Source of the DNA: Clostridiales bacterium
Lineage (GTDB): Bacteria; Bacillota; Clostridia; Oscillospirales; Oscillospiraceae
Assembly (NCBI GenBank): GCA_020860575.1
Contig: JAJBUB010000103.1
Coordinates: forward strand, 1 to 45,618
Direction: 5' to 3'
DNA: 45,618 nucleotides
The notes beneath the pieces are model-generated. The model was not told the DNA's origin. It worked only from the letters and a program-made list of their open reading frames with translations, and ran no database searches. Positions 17,509 through 27,115 of the stretch are shown here, in pieces (position 1 is the first letter of the stretch; every line of letters starts with the position of its first letter). A program made the translations under genes and the position numbers.

Positions 17509-19191
17509 TTGGCAGAGAAGGACAACAGCCTGATGAGCCAAAACTTTATCCATGATTTTATCGACGAGGACATCGCCGAGGGCGGGCGCTATGCCGGGAT
17601 GGAGGTCCATACCCGTTTCCCACCGGAGCCAAACGGCTATCTGCACATCGGCCACGCCAAGGCCATCTATGTGGACTTTGGCACTGCCCAGAAGTATCAC
17701 GGCCTTTGCAATCTCCGTATGGACGACACCAACCCCACCAAGGAGGACGTGGAGTTTGTGGACGCCATTCAGGAGGACATCCACTGGCTGGGCTACGACT
17801 GGGACGACCGGTTCTACTACGCCTCGGATTACTTTGAGCAGATGTACCAGTTCGCCGAGGAGCTGATTCTGGCGGGCAAGGCCTATGTGTGCCAGCTCTC
17901 CCCCGAGGAGATGAGCGCCAACCGGGGGGACGTGAACACCCCCGCCACCAGCCCCTACCGGAACAGGCCCATTGAGGAATCCCTCGACCTGTTCCGCCGG
18001 ATGCGGGCGGGAGAGTTCCCCGACGGGGCCATGACCCTCCGGGCGAAGATCGACCTGGCCTCCGGCAATTTCAATATGCGGGACCCCGCCATCTATCGCA
18101 TCAAGCACCAGCGCCACCACCGCACGGGAGATCAGTGGTGCATCTACCCCATGTACGACTACGCCCATCCCATTGAGGACGCTCTGGAGGGTATCACCCA
18201 CTCCCTCTGCACCCTGGAATTTGAGGACCACCGGCCCCTGTATGACTGGGTGATCGATAACATCTCCTGCCCCAACAAGCCCCGGCAGATTGAGTTTGCC
18301 CGTCTGGGCATTGACCACACGGTCATGAGCAAGCGCAAGCTCCGGGCGCTGGTGGAGGGGGGGTATGTCTCCGGCTGGGACGACCCCCGGATGCCCACCA
18401 TCTGCGGCCTGCGGCGGAGAGGCTACACCCCCGCCTCCATCCGTGCCTTCTCCGAGGCCAACGGCGTGTCCAAGGCGGCCTCCACGGTGGAGTTCTCCTT
18501 CCTGGAGCACTGTCTCCGGGACGATTTGGACCAGTCCGCCCGGCGGGTCATGGCGGTGCTGCGCCCGGTGGCCCTGACCATCACCAACTACCCGGAGGGG
18601 CAGAGCGAGACCTTCTCCATCGAGAATCACCCCAAGGACCCCTCCATGGGCAGCCGCACCGTCACCTTCTCCCGCCACCTCTACATCGAGGCGGAGGACT
18701 TTATGGAGGAGCCGGTGAAGAAGTATAAGCGGCTCTCCCCCAACGGGCTGGAGTGCCGGCTCAAGGGGGCCTATGTCATCCGCTGCACCGGCTGCGTCAA
18801 GGACGAGACGGGCAACGTGGTGGAGGTACTGGCGGAGTACGACCCCGATTCCAGGGGCGGCGACCCCGCCGACGGGCGGAAGATCAAGGGCGCTGCCATC
18901 CATTGGGTGGACGCCGCCACCGCTGTAGACGCGGAGGTGCGGCTGTACGACGACCTGTTCAGCGACGCCGCCCCCGACGCCGCCGGAAAGGATTTCCTGG
19001 CCTGCCTGAATCCCGGCTCTCTGGAGGTGCTCCAGGGCTGCAAGCTGGAGGCCTCTCTGGCAGAGGCCAAGGCCCCCGCCTCCTTCCAGTTCATGCGGCT
19101 GGGCTACTTCTGCGTGGACAACAAGGACAGCAAGCCCGGCGCGCCGGTATTCAACCGGTCGGTCAGTCTGAAGGACAGCTTTAAGAAATGA
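17509..19191 (+). CDS. glnS: Glutaminyl-tRNA synthetase
   Basis: Charges tRNA-Gln directly with glutamine in the cytoplasm. The 560-residue protein shows the class I signature FPPEPNGYLHIGHAKA (HIGH at 46-49), RMDDTNPTKEDVEFVDAI, the GlnRS-specific DQWCIYPMYDYAHPIEDAL, LEFEDHRPLYDWV, and the KMSKS equivalent VMSKRKL (272-278). The two C-terminal beta-barrels of the anticodon-binding region follow. The start is TTG at 17509, with GGGAGGG just upstream; an in-frame ATG at 17476 abuts the -10 box and is rejected. The very long open frame upstream is antisense to murD and not coding. Direct GlnRS is present in some Clostridia, while many Firmicutes use the GatCAB route. Confidence 0.96.
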   Translation: MAEKDNSLMSQNFIHDFIDEDIAEGGRYAGMEVHTRFPPEPNGYLHIGHAKAIYVDFGTAQKYHGLCNLRMDDTNPTKEDVEFVDAIQEDIHWLGYDWDDRFYYASDYFEQMYQFAEELILAGKAYVCQLSPEEMSANRGDVNTPATSPYRNRPIEESLDLFRRMRAGEFPDGAMTLRAKIDLASGNFNMRDPAIYRIKHQRHHRTGDQWCIYPMYDYAHPIEDALEGITHSLCTLEFEDHRPLYDWVIDNISCPNKPRQIEFARLGIDHTVMSKRKLRALVEGGYVSGWDDPRMPTICGLRRRGYTPASIRAFSEANGVSKAASTVEFSFLEHCLRDDLDQSARRVMAVLRPVALTITNYPEGQSETFSIENHPKDPSMGSRTVTFSRHLYIEAEDFMEEPVKKYKRLSPNGLECRLKGAYVIRCTGCVKDETGNVVEVLAEYDPDSRGGDPADGRKIKGAAIHWVDAATAVDAEVRLYDDLFSDAAPDAAGKDFLACLNPGSLEVLQGCKLEASLAEAKAPASFQFMRLGYFCVDNKDSKPGAPVFNRSVSLKDSFKK

Positions 19192-19195
19192 GAAA

Positions 19196-19234
19196 TCAGC
19201 CGCCCAGTCTGCCATGCTTAGACGGGGCGGCTGA
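19196..19234 (+). terminator. Hairpin after glnS
   Basis: TCAGCCGCC (19196-19204) pairs with GGCGGCTGA (19226-19234), with an inner GTCT/AGAC helix. The T-run after it is weak, so termination may be partial and allow read-through into the nuclease gene. Confidence 0.6.
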
Positions 19235-19255
19235 CGTATTTGGGAGGTGCTTCTC

Positions 19256-19831
19256 TTGCCCTTTTGGAAAAAGGAGATGGACGGGGTTGAGTACGAGGCC
19301 TATGTGGCGGAGCTGCTCCGGCGGCAGGGCTTCCGGGACATCGCCTTCACCCCCCGGACGGGAGACTTCGGCGTGGATCTGCTGGCCACTCACGGGCGGA
19401 ACCGCTATGCTATTCAATGCAAGTATTATTCCGGCGCGGTGGGCGGCGCCGCCGTCCAGGAGGCGGTGGCAGGCATGGCCTACTACGACTGCGAGCGGGG
19501 CATGGTGGTCACCAACAGCGGCCTCACCGACGGAGCCAGAGAGCTTGCCCGGGCCAACGGCATTGAGGTGATGGAATACGTTGACCCGAACTCCCGCTCC
19601 TTTCTGGAGCGGCGGGAGGCCTGGGAACTGGTCCTGCTGGCAGTGGGGTGCATTGCCTTTGGCCTGGCGCTCCATCAAGTGCTGACGCAGGGGAGCTTCA
19701 CCTGGCAGGGGCTGGGTATTTTGTTGCTGCTGTGTTTTCCTGTGCCTTATCTTCTCTGTCGACTGATTCGATGGATATGGAAACGGAGGCAGCGGAAAAT
19801 GGCAAGAGCTGCCGCAGAATCCGAAGAATAA
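19256..19831 (+). CDS. Membrane-anchored Mrr-type restriction endonuclease-like protein
   Basis: A 191-residue protein with an N-terminal Mrr_cat nuclease domain (about 9-112). The PD-(D/E)XK-type core is RTGDFGVDLLATHGRNRYAI (Asp37/Asp41) then QCKYY (Gln54-Lys56); MVVTNSGLTDGARELA and NGIEVMEYVD are also typical of the domain. Two hydrophobic segments (about 124-140 and 152-170) and a basic tail follow, so the nuclease would be tethered to the membrane, facing the cytoplasm. The start is TTG at 19256, with TGGGAGG eight bases upstream; GTG 19247 and ATG 19277 are alternatives. Mrr domains cut modified or foreign DNA, but many small chromosomal copies have no proven role. No methylase is adjacent. 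Confidence 0.85.
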   Translation: MPFWKKEMDGVEYEAYVAELLRRQGFRDIAFTPRTGDFGVDLLATHGRNRYAIQCKYYSGAVGGAAVQEAVAGMAYYDCERGMVVTNSGLTDGARELARANGIEVMEYVDPNSRSFLERREAWELVLLAVGCIAFGLALHQVLTQGSFTWQGLGILLLLCFPVPYLLCRLIRWIWKRRQRKMARAAAESEE

Positions 19832-19873
19832 AAATGTGCAGGGCCGTCCAAACGGATGGCCCTGCACATTTTT
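19830..19873. terminator. Strong bidirectional terminator
   Basis: A perfect 16-bp arm pair, AAAAATGTGCAGGGCC (19830-19845) and GGCCCTGCACATTTTT (19858-19873), with an inner TCC/GGA. It serves the converging nuclease gene and deoC; the first bases overlap the nuclease stop codon. Confidence 0.9.
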
Positions 19874-19881
19874 CAGATCGC

Positions 19882-20535
19882 TCACTGCTGACTCTTGACG
19901 ATTTTGACGATACGGGAGGTACCCAGACGGTCGGCGCCCAGGTTCAGAAAGTCCTCAGCGTCCTGGAGAGAGGAAATCCCCCCCGCCGCCTTGACCTTCA
20001 CATGGGACTCCACATTGGCGGCCATCAGAGCCACATCCGGCTTGGTGGCTCCGGCGGTGGAGAAGCCGGTGGAGGTCTTGATGTAATCCGCCCCGGACTG
20101 GGAGACGATCTGGCACATTTTGACCTTCTCCTCATCGGTGAGCAGGCAGGTCTCAATAATGACCTTCAGAATATGGTCGCCGCAGGCGGCCTTGACCTGA
20201 CGGATCTCATCCAGCAGATCGTCCCACTTTCTGTCCTTCACCCAGCCCACATTGATGACCATGTCCACCTCGTCGGCCCCGTTGCTCACGGCGTCGGCGG
20301 CCTCAAAGACCTTGGTGGCGGTGGTGGAGTAGCCGTTGGGGAACCCGATCACGGTGCAGACGGCGCAGCGGCCCTGGAGGTACTCCGCCGCAGGCTTGAC
20401 AAAGCTGGCGGGAATACAGACGCTGGCGCAGCCGTAGGCCGCTCCGTCGTCGCAGATGGCTCTGATCTCCTCCCAGGTGGCGGAGGGAGCCAGCAGCGTG
20501 TGGTCTACATGGGACAGTATTTCCTTGATCTCCAT
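19882..20535 (-). CDS. deoC: Deoxyribose-phosphate aldolase
   Basis: Cleaves 2-deoxyribose-5-phosphate to glyceraldehyde-3-phosphate and acetaldehyde in deoxynucleoside catabolism. The 217 residues match the compact class I aldolase. Visible are [42 protein letters not shown] (Asp91), the Schiff-base Lys153 in [14 protein letters not shown] and the proton-relay Lys182 in VKAAGGI. It starts seven bases after the stop of the CYTH gene, so the two share a transcript. A purine nucleoside phosphorylase in the same salvage pathway lies about 11 kb away and is not linked. Confidence 0.95.
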   Translation of the reverse strand: MEIKEILSHVDHTLLAPSATWEEIRAICDDGAAYGCASVCIPASFVKPAAEYLQGRCAVCTVIGFPNGYSTTATKVFEAADAVSNGADEVDMVINVGWVKDRKWDDLLDEIRQVKAACGDHILKVIIETCLLTDEEKVKMCQIVSQSGADYIKTSTGFSTAGATKPDVALMAANVESHVKVKAAGGISSLQDAEDFLNLGADRLGTSRIVKIVKSQQ

Positions 20536-20542
20536 GGTGATA

Positions 20543-21043
20543 TCATCCTTTCCCGGTCTGGACGGCGCCGGACAGGGTCCGGTCGTGCCAGTACCGTTTC
20601 ATTTTAAAGCCCCGCTCATAGGTGGTCTCCCGGCCCAGGAAGGCGGGGGGCTGCCAGGCGTTGGCCGCCTCCTCCGACGGGAACTCCACCTCGGCGTAGG
20701 AAAATACGCCATCGTCTACCACGGAACACTCCAGGAGCAGTCCATCACCGATGTCATAGGCCCGGTAATCCTTGTGGATCAGGGGCCTGCCCGGCTCCAG
20801 CAGGAGACACAGCTCTTCAAACTGTTCCCGGGTCAGCGCGGTCTCGATCTCATGGCGGACCAGCTCGCCGCTGCTCTTGATGCAGAGACGGTACTGCTCC
20901 CGCCCGGTGTCCTCCTCCCTGCTCCGGCGGATACGGACCTCAGAGGGGTCTGTATAGAGGTAGCCCTGCCAGACCTGTTGCCTGCGCACCAGGGGCAGCT
21001 GCTCGGGGAATTGCTCCAGCCAGAATTTCCGTTCGATCTCCAT
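20543..21043 (-). CDS. CYTH domain protein
   Basis: A 166-residue CYTH-fold (triphosphate tunnel metalloenzyme) protein. The N-terminal signature EIERKF is at residues 2-7. Alternating charged strands follow ([44 protein letters not shown]), which line the triphosphate tunnel. Family members are triphosphatases or adenylate/thiamine-triphosphate enzymes; which applies here cannot be told. ATG 21043 has AAGGAGGA upstream. It is the first gene of a two-gene unit with deoC, expressed from a promoter at 21105-21134. Confidence 0.88.
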   Translation of the reverse strand: MEIERKFWLEQFPEQLPLVRRQQVWQGYLYTDPSEVRIRRSREEDTGREQYRLCIKSSGELVRHEIETALTREQFEELCLLLEPGRPLIHKDYRAYDIGDGLLLECSVVDDGVFSYAEVEFPSEEAANAWQPPAFLGRETTYERGFKMKRYWHDRTLSGAVQTGKG

Positions 21044-21104
21044 GGAAGCTTCCTCCTTTTCAGGATCGTCCTGTGGGGCTTGGGAATACGTCTTGCCAGT
21101 GCCT

Positions 21105-21134
21105 ATTGTACCACGATTTGCCCCTTTGGGACAA
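21105..21134 (-). promoter_or_regulatory. Promoter of the CYTH-deoC unit
   Basis: Minus-strand TTGTCC (21129-21134), 18-bp spacer, TACAAT (21105-21110). It lies just downstream of the ABC exporter stop, with no clear terminator between. Confidence 0.5.
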
Positions 21135-21143
21135 CCCCCGGGT

Positions 21144-22964
21144 TCAAAAATCCATGACCATTCTCGCCGACTCCTCCTCGGTGAGCTGAGTCACATGGGT
21201 ATCCACCACCCGGTAGACCCGCTGGCACAGGTTGAGCACGCTGGGCCGGTGGGTGGTGACGATACAGGTCTTGTTGGGCCGCTGGCGAATGATATTGCGC
21301 AGCACCTGGCGCTCTGTCTCGATATCCAGGTCGCTGGTGGCCTCATCCAGCAGCAGCACCGGCGCATCCCGGAGTACCGCCCGGGCGATGGCAATGCGCT
21401 GGGCCTGTCCGCCGGAGAAGCCCTTCCCCCGCTCACCCAGTTTGCCGTTGATGCCTCCCTCCTTTTTGGAGACAAAGTCCCAGGCGCAGGCGATCTTCAG
21501 CGCTTCGATAATCTCCTCATCGGTGGCGTCCTCCTTGACCATACGCAGATTCTCCGCAACAGTGCCGGAGATCATAGTGTTGCCCTGGGGGACGTAAGAG
21601 AAATACCGCCGGGTATCAGCATTGATCTCCACCTGGTTCCCCTGGGAATCCACCAGAGTCACCTCACCGCTGCCCGGGTGGATCAGGCCCAGGATAAGCC
21701 GGATCAGGGTGGTCTTACCCTCCCCAGTGGGGCCAACCAGGGCCACGATCTCGTTGGGTCGGGCCACAAAGTCAGAGCCGGAGATGACCTTTTCATTCTC
21801 TACATAGGAGAAGTCTACTCCGGTCATGCGCACCTCAAAGCCCTGTGTCGCCGCCTTTGCCATGGCCTCCGACTCCTCGGTAAGATGCACCTCACGGGGC
21901 AGCTCCACCAGCTCCCGAATACGGTGAGCAGAGACGGAACTGTTGAGCATACCCGGGATGATGCTCACCAGAGAGGAGAAGCTGCTGGAGAGCTGGGAAC
22001 GTTGGGTCAGAAAGAGAGTCATGGTGCCATAGGTAATACGCTCCGTCCAGAGCGCAAACAGGCAATAGCAGAAGGCCACTATATAGACCATGGTGGCCAG
22101 GAGATTGTTGAAAATGCCCGCCTTGATGGAAAACATATTGTAGTCCAAATTCACTTTTTTATACTTTTCCTGCCAGTCCCGCATTCCCTTGCTGTAGTGG
22201 TCTGCAACACCAAAGCTCTTGATGGTGTCAATATTGTAAAATGTCTCCGCCTCGAAGGTCATGAGAGAGCTGTTCATCTGCAACACCTTCATGCGGTACT
22301 CCTTGTTCTTCCGCATGAGGAACCGACTGGCAAGCAGGAGAAACGGAGCGGAGAGCAGGGCGATAAAGGCCATAGCGTGATCATAATAGAACAGGACGCA
22401 GAAGGTGGCGATAAAGTTGTACAAAGCGATGACAATGCTGGGCAGCCAGCTCACAGCATTGCTGGCGATGGTGCTCACATCGGAGTTGAATCGGCTGAGC
22501 AGGTCGCCGTTGGCGAACTTGCTCAGCTCGTACCAGTCCGCGTCAATGATCTTGTCGAAGATATATGCCTGGATGTCGTTGTTGACGTAGATGCTCAGCT
22601 TGGCGGAGTAGCGACTGACCAGACTGGAGAATACCAGACTGAACACCGTGCTACCTATCATTGAGACAATAAGCACCCACAGCATCCCTGTCTCTTTATC
22701 AACAATGATGTCCACCAGATACTTGCTGATGACGGAAGACAGCAGGCTGAGAGACGAGCTGGCAATGCCCAGGACGGTGTAGAAAGCGATGACCCACTTA
22801 TACTTACGGCTGAAGGAGAAGATCCACTTCCAGTCCGCGAAGAAGTCCCGGAAGGTGCCGTCGTCGATGAGATTGATAATATACTGGACTGCCTTGGATT
22901 TGAACAGTCGGTTGAGTCCGGAGAATTCCTCAATGTCTCCGGGACGCTTGATGTCGTCAGGCAT
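21144..22964 (-). CDS. ABC exporter, fused permease/ATPase
   Basis: A 606-residue half-transporter of the MsbA/LmrA type. An N-terminal cytoplasmic stretch precedes a six-helix transmembrane domain (about residues 55-340). The C-terminal ATP-binding domain has Walker A VGPTGEGKTTLIRL, Q-loop VPQGNTM, signature FSGGQAQRIAIARA, Walker B APVLLLDEATSDLD and H-loop VTTHRP. The signature begins FSGGQ where LSGGQ is usual. ATG 22964 has AAAGGGAG upstream. As a single half-transporter it should form a homodimer. Substrate is unknown, and no partner half-transporter is adjacent. Confidence 0.93.
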   Translation of the reverse strand: MPDDIKRPGDIEEFSGLNRLFKSKAVQYIINLIDDGTFRDFFADWKWIFSFSRKYKWVIAFYTVLGIASSSLSLLSSVISKYLVDIIVDKETGMLWVLIVSMIGSTVFSLVFSSLVSRYSAKLSIYVNNDIQAYIFDKIIDADWYELSKFANGDLLSRFNSDVSTIASNAVSWLPSIVIALYNFIATFCVLFYYDHAMAFIALLSAPFLLLASRFLMRKNKEYRMKVLQMNSSLMTFEAETFYNIDTIKSFGVADHYSKGMRDWQEKYKKVNLDYNMFSIKAGIFNNLLATMVYIVAFCYCLFALWTERITYGTMTLFLTQRSQLSSSFSSLVSIIPGMLNSSVSAHRIRELVELPREVHLTEESEAMAKAATQGFEVRMTGVDFSYVENEKVISGSDFVARPNEIVALVGPTGEGKTTLIRLILGLIHPGSGEVTLVDSQGNQVEINADTRRYFSYVPQGNTMISGTVAENLRMVKEDATDEEIIEALKIACAWDFVSKKEGGINGKLGERGKGFSGGQAQRIAIARAVLRDAPVLLLDEATSDLDIETERQVLRNIIRQRPNKTCIVTTHRPSVLNLCQRVYRVVDTHVTQLTEEESARMVMDF

Positions 22965-23017
22965 AGTATCTCCCTTTGCTATTTGCTCCGTTTGTCGGTC
23001 GGAGGCCGTCTCTCTGT

Positions 23018-23059
23018 GGAAAACGCCGCACACCCTGCCGGAAGTGTGCGGCGTTTTCC
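23018..23059 (-). terminator. Strong terminator after the LCP gene
   Basis: GGAAAACGCCGCACAC (23018-23033) and GTGTGCGGCGTTTTCC (23044-23059) form a perfect 16-bp stem with T-runs on both strands. It separates the LCP gene from the ABC exporter downstream on the same strand. Confidence 0.88.
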
Positions 23060-23066
23060 CACTTAA

Positions 23067-24107
23067 TCAGCCTGCCGTGGCAGTAGAACCGGTTCCGTAG
23101 ATGAATTCCTTTAAATTGGCCCGCAACAGGTCCCAGTTGGTGGGGACCAGCACCGCCATTTTCCGAATGGTCTGGCTGGAATAGCTGCCGTCCTCCGGGA
23201 CACGGTATTCCTCGATGGAGTCCACTCCCAGGTTATAGGCTGTCAACGCCAGCGAGAGGATCTCGTCGTTATTCATGTCTGTGGTGATGTCATCGGCTAT
23301 CGTCTCATAAAGCGACCACAGATCGTTGAACTCTTCTTCCCTGATTTGGGTGAAAATCGCCTGGATCACTGTGCGCTGGCGCTGGGTACGGCCGAAGTCA
23401 GAATAAGAGCCGTCCTCCGTGTTGACGTAGCGGATGCGGGCATAGGCCAGAGCCTCTTCCCCATTGAGCAGGTTGTTCCCCGCTGTCAGTCCGGAAAAGG
23501 AATTGCCGCCGCCCATGCTGCTGTACTTGCTGTTGCCGCTGAGATAGTTCACCTCGGACTCGGTGAGCTTGATGCTCACGCCGCCGATAGCGTCGATAAT
23601 CTCCTGGAAACCGGTGAAGTCAACCTCAACATTGTAGTCAATGGTGATACCAAAATTGGTCTCAATGGTGGAGTCCAGCAGATCGAAGCCGCCAAAGGCA
23701 TAGGCCGCATTGAGCTTGTTGTCGCTATAGCCGGGGATCTGGACATACAGGTCCCGCATGAGGGAGGTCATTTTCAGAGCGTTGTTGGTGGTGTCCACGG
23801 TTAGGATGATCATGGTATCCGATCTGGCCCGCTGGCCGGAGACCCGGGTATCCTGGCCCACCAGCAGGACGTTGACGACGCCCTCTACCGTCTCCACATC
23901 CCCTACCGTGCCGAAGTCGATGGTGCTGCTGTCGATGGTGTCCTCTTCGTCCACGTCCTCTTCGAAGTCCTCAGTGGTGTACTCCGTCTCACTGGCGGTG
24001 ACGCGATTGATTTTGTTGAGCTGTACCTGTAAAAAAGCGTACGCGCCGATCACCATCAGCGACAGAACGGCCAGAATGACCAGTACGACCTTCCTTAATT
24101 TCGACAT
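23067..24107 (-). CDS. LytR-CpsA-Psr (LCP) family cell-wall ligase
   Basis: A 346-residue membrane-anchored protein: a short cytoplasmic N-terminus, one membrane segment (about 7-27), a D/E-rich linker, then the LCP domain outside the cell. Motifs: VLLVGQDTRVSGQRARSDTM with the arginine/aspartate pyrophosphate-binding residues, MTSLMRDLYVQIPGY, KLNAAYAFGG, and LAYARIRYVNTEDGSYSDFG followed by RTQRQR. LCP proteins transfer undecaprenyl-linked teichoic acids or capsular polymers to peptidoglycan. ATG 24107 has GGAGGT 11 bases upstream. It is monocistronic, between a good promoter and a strong terminator. Confidence 0.93.
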   Translation of the reverse strand: MSKLRKVVLVILAVLSLMVIGAYAFLQVQLNKINRVTASETEYTTEDFEEDVDEEDTIDSSTIDFGTVGDVETVEGVVNVLLVGQDTRVSGQRARSDTMIILTVDTTNNALKMTSLMRDLYVQIPGYSDNKLNAAYAFGGFDLLDSTIETNFGITIDYNVEVDFTGFQEIIDAIGGVSIKLTESEVNYLSGNSKYSSMGGGNSFSGLTAGNNLLNGEEALAYARIRYVNTEDGSYSDFGRTQRQRTVIQAIFTQIREEEFNDLWSLYETIADDITTDMNNDEILSLALTAYNLGVDSIEEYRVPEDGSYSSQTIRKMAVLVPTNWDLLRANLKEFIYGTGSTATAG

Positions 24108-24490
24108 CTGCTGTTATGACCTCCAGTCAAAAGGGGCGCCGCCGTATCCGGTCGGCTACAAAACGGGGTGCAGGTGCGGAACCGCCTGCGCTCCGAAACA
24201 AACTGTTGTCATTTTAATCTCTTTTCCCCCACCCGTCAAGGGATATTCTGCGATTTTACCATCGTGGAGGACAAAAAAAGCATTTTGTCTCACACAACCC
24301 GTTTTTTGACCCCCGGAACGTCCAAATTTCCCAACTGTCCCCATCGACTTTTTCAGTCCGGCTTCATCTTTTCCTTCTATTCGTTGAAAATTCATAAAAT
24401 CTTCATTTCCGTACGGTACAGTAACACCATATCAGAAGCGACGCCAGGCCGGATGGGCGGCGGGCGCTTCGTATACGAGGAGCTGTCGTC
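24108..24490. other. 383-bp intergenic region between the LCP and Hsp70 genes
   Basis: It holds the LCP promoter and, next to the Hsp70 start, a leader hairpin GAAGCG (24435-24440) / CGCTTC (24465-24470) with an inner CGCC/GGCG. No CIRCE element (TTAGCACTC dyad) is present and no clear sigma-A promoter faces the Hsp70 gene; TTGAAA at about 24385 has no good -10. How the Hsp70 gene is transcribed is not evident. Confidence 0.55.
24211..24239 (-). promoter_or_regulatory. Promoter of the LCP gene
   Basis: Minus-strand TTGACG (24234-24239), 17-bp spacer, TAAAAT (24211-24216), about 105 bp before the start codon. Confidence 0.7.
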
Positions 24491-26305
24491 ATGAGTCGTA
24501 TTATTGGAATTGATTTGGGTACCACCAACAGCTGTGTGGCGGTGCTGGAAAACGGGAAGCCTGTCATCATTCCCAACGCAGAAGGCAATCGCACTACGCC
24601 CTCTATCGTCGCCTTCACAAAAAGCGGTGAGCGGCTGGTAGGCGATCTGGCCAAACGCCAGGCGGTGACCAACGCCGCCGGGACCGTCTCCTCCATCAAG
24701 CGGGAGATGGGGACAGACACCCGGCTGGAGCTGGGTGGCAAGCGGCGCACGCCCCAGGAGATCAGCGCCATGATCCTCCACAAGCTGAAAACAGACGCAG
24801 AGGCCTATCTGGGAGAACCGGTGAGCGACGCAGTCATCACTGTTCCCGCCTATTTTAACGACGTGCAGCGTCAGGCCACCAAGGACGCCGGTCGCATCGC
24901 CGGGCTGAACGTCCGCCGCATCATCAATGAGCCTACCGCGGCAGCCCTAGCCTACGGCCTTGACCACGGGGAGAGCCAGAAGATCATGGTCTACGATCTG
25001 GGCGGCGGCACCTTTGATGTATCCATCATCGAAATCGGAGACGGCGTCATCGAGGTGTTGTCCACCTGCGGAGACAACCACCTGGGCGGCGACGACTTCG
25101 ACCAGCGGCTGACCAACTACCTGGTCAGCGAGTTCAAGCAGGAGACGAAATACAACATCGCCAAGGACCCCATGGCACTCCAGCGGGTGCGGGAGGCGGC
25201 GGAGAAGGCCAAGAAGGAGCTTTCCGCCTCCACTACCGCCAACGTCAATCTCCCCTTCCTGGCCCAGGGGCGTTCCGGCCCCCTGCACATGGATATCACC
25301 GTCACCCGGGCGGTCTTTGAGCAACTGACCCGTGACCTGGTGGAGCGGACCACCATGCCGGTACAGACCGCATTAAATGATGCGGGGTTGACCGTCTCCC
25401 AACTGGGGCGGGTGCTGCTGGTAGGCGGTTCCACCCGGATGCCCGCCGTCCAGGACCATGTCCGCTCTCTGGTGGGTATGATGCCCAGCAAGGGGCTGAA
25501 CCCGGACGAGTGCGTAGCCATGGGCGCCGCTATCCAGGGCGGCACGCTGGAGGGGTCCCTCATCTCCGGCAACGCCAACGGGATGTCCTCTTCCGGTGCC
25601 GGGCAGGAGATTCTGCTGCTGGATGTGACGCCACTCTCCCTGTCCATTGAGACGGTGGGCGGCGTGGCCACCCGGCTCATCGAGCGCAATTCCACCCTTC
25701 CCGTCCATTACTCCCAAATCTTCACCACTGCCTCCAACTTCCAGACAAACGTGGAGATCCACGTTCTCCAAGGAGAGCGGCCCATGGCCCGGGACAACAA
25801 GACCATCGGCAAGTTCCGCCTCACCGGCATCAAACGTGCGCCCCGGGGGGTACCTCAGATCGAGGTCACTTTCGACCTGGACACCAACGGCATTTTAAAG
25901 GTCAGCGCAAAGGACCTGGGCACCGGCCGGGCCCAGGAGATCGTTATCTCCTCCAGCTCCAATCTGTCTGAGGCGGAGATTCAGCAGGCCATCCGGGACG
26001 CCGAGGAATACGCTGCCGCCGACAATCAGCGTAAGGAGGCTCTGGAGGTCCGCAACCAGGCGGAGACGCTGGTGATGGAGACACAGGAAGCCCTGCGGGT
26101 CTGCGGCAAGGAGCTGAACAAGGCGGACCAGAAGCAGGTGAAAAACGACCTGGCCAATCTGGAACGTCTGGTGAACCGGAACCGCCCGGAGAAAATCACT
26201 GCGGATGTCCTGCCGGAGATGAAGGCCGCCATGGAGCAGCTTCAGCGCTCCTCTGCGACCCTGTCTCAGCTGTATGCCAACCATCAGGCGTCCGGGCAGA
26301 GCTGA
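24491..26305 (+). CDS. Hsp70-family chaperone (DnaK paralogue)
   Basis: ATP-driven chaperone, 604 residues. The nucleotide-binding domain has [74 protein letters not shown] and [14 protein letters not shown]. The linker is [14 protein letters not shown], and the substrate-binding beta domain has [15 protein letters not shown]. The helical lid is short, and the usual acidic/Gly-rich C-terminal tail is absent. It is not next to grpE, dnaJ or hrcA and has no CIRCE site, so it is probably a second DnaK-like protein, not the housekeeping one (inference). GAGGAG precedes ATG 24491. It is followed by xpaC, telA and a TPM gene on the same strand. Confidence 0.92.
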   Translation: MSRIIGIDLGTTNSCVAVLENGKPVIIPNAEGNRTTPSIVAFTKSGERLVGDLAKRQAVTNAAGTVSSIKREMGTDTRLELGGKRRTPQEISAMILHKLKTDAEAYLGEPVSDAVITVPAYFNDVQRQATKDAGRIAGLNVRRIINEPTAAALAYGLDHGESQKIMVYDLGGGTFDVSIIEIGDGVIEVLSTCGDNHLGGDDFDQRLTNYLVSEFKQETKYNIAKDPMALQRVREAAEKAKKELSASTTANVNLPFLAQGRSGPLHMDITVTRAVFEQLTRDLVERTTMPVQTALNDAGLTVSQLGRVLLVGGSTRMPAVQDHVRSLVGMMPSKGLNPDECVAMGAAIQGGTLEGSLISGNANGMSSSGAGQEILLLDVTPLSLSIETVGGVATRLIERNSTLPVHYSQIFTTASNFQTNVEIHVLQGERPMARDNKTIGKFRLTGIKRAPRGVPQIEVTFDLDTNGILKVSAKDLGTGRAQEIVISSSSNLSEAEIQQAIRDAEEYAAADNQRKEALEVRNQAETLVMETQEALRVCGKELNKADQKQVKNDLANLERLVNRNRPEKITADVLPEMKAAMEQLQRSSATLSQLYANHQASGQS

Positions 26306-26333
26306 AGAATCCCCCTTTTCCCCGCGCTTTTCC

Positions 26334-26362
26334 TTGACGCACATTGTAAGAACAGATATAAT
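26334..26362 (+). promoter_or_regulatory. Promoter for xpaC-telA-TPM genes
   Basis: TTGACG (26334-26339), 17-bp spacer, TATAAT (26357-26362), in the 110-bp gap between the Hsp70 gene and xpaC. The three downstream genes can therefore be expressed apart from the chaperone; no terminator is seen after the Hsp70 gene, so read-through is also possible. Confidence 0.75.
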
Positions 26363-26415
26363 AAAAACAGTATTGTTCCCAATCCTGAACGCCCTTTTGA
26401 GAGGAGGCAACGCCT

Positions 26416-27054
26416 TTGAAGGTCATCAAGCGGGAGCGCTCTCCCTGGCCGGTCTATTTTATCGCCCTGGTCTGGGTCTTTGCAGCCTTTGCCGTGGGTA
26501 TCCACACGGTCTGGGGCTATCTGGCCGCTGCGGCAGTCTCCGTTGTCGCCTATTTCATCGGTCGGGCTATTTTCCCGGATCAACAGGTGGAGACAGAGGT
26601 ACCCGACCCGGAGCCTGCCGACCCGGCGGTAGCCGCCCTGAAAAAAGACCGGGATCGGGATGTGGGTGAGATCCGTCGTCTGAACGACAACATTGAGGAC
26701 GAGGAGATCTCCGCACACCTGGAACACATCGAGCAGGTCACCGGAAAGATTTACGACTATGTGCTGGATCATCCGGAGAAACGGACGCTGGTCCGCCGGT
26801 TTCTGGACTACTATCTCCCCACCACCATCAAGCTGCTCAACCAGTACGACCGGATGGACAGCCTGGGGCTGGCGGGAGAGAACGTCAACGCCGCCAAGGA
26901 GAAGATCAGCGCAATGCTTTCCACCGTCTCCGTGGCTTTCGACAAGCAGCTGGACAGTCTGTTCCAGGACGACTATATGGATGTATCCGCCGAGATCACC
27001 GTGCTGGAGCAGATGATGGCCCAGGAGGGGCTGACCGGCGACGGAATGCAGTAA
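26416..27054 (+). CDS. xpaC: XpaC-like protein (5-bromo-4-chloroindolyl phosphate hydrolysis family)
   Basis: A 212-residue membrane protein: two adjacent N-terminal membrane segments (about 13-50), an acidic/proline linker (EVPDPEPADP), then a mostly helical cytoplasmic domain with LDHPEKRTLVRRFLDYYLPT, TTIKLLNQYDRMDSLG and VAFDKQLDSLFQDDYMDVSA, typical of the XpaC family. The name comes from a colony stain phenotype; no enzyme activity is established. The start is TTG at 26416, with GAGAGGAGG upstream. Adjacency to telA matches the Bacillus xpaC-yaaN pair, supporting a joint membrane-related function. Confidence 0.85.
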   Translation: MKVIKRERSPWPVYFIALVWVFAAFAVGIHTVWGYLAAAAVSVVAYFIGRAIFPDQQVETEVPDPEPADPAVAALKKDRDRDVGEIRRLNDNIEDEEISAHLEHIEQVTGKIYDYVLDHPEKRTLVRRFLDYYLPTTIKLLNQYDRMDSLGLAGENVNAAKEKISAMLSTVSVAFDKQLDSLFQDDYMDVSAEITVLEQMMAQEGLTGDGMQ

Positions 27055-27115
27055 TTTCACCTGACACCTTCCTATCCTGACACAATTCAAATCAACAAAA
27101 ACGGAGGAGAGAAAC

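Noticed and set aside
17425-19215. 596-codon minus-strand open frame across glnS
   Set aside because: Mirror frame of a GC-rich gene; rich in Gly/His/Val and lacking any motif.
24108-24490. CIRCE/HrcA operator before the Hsp70 gene
   Set aside because: No TTAGCACTC-N9-GAGTGCTAA dyad or close variant is present.
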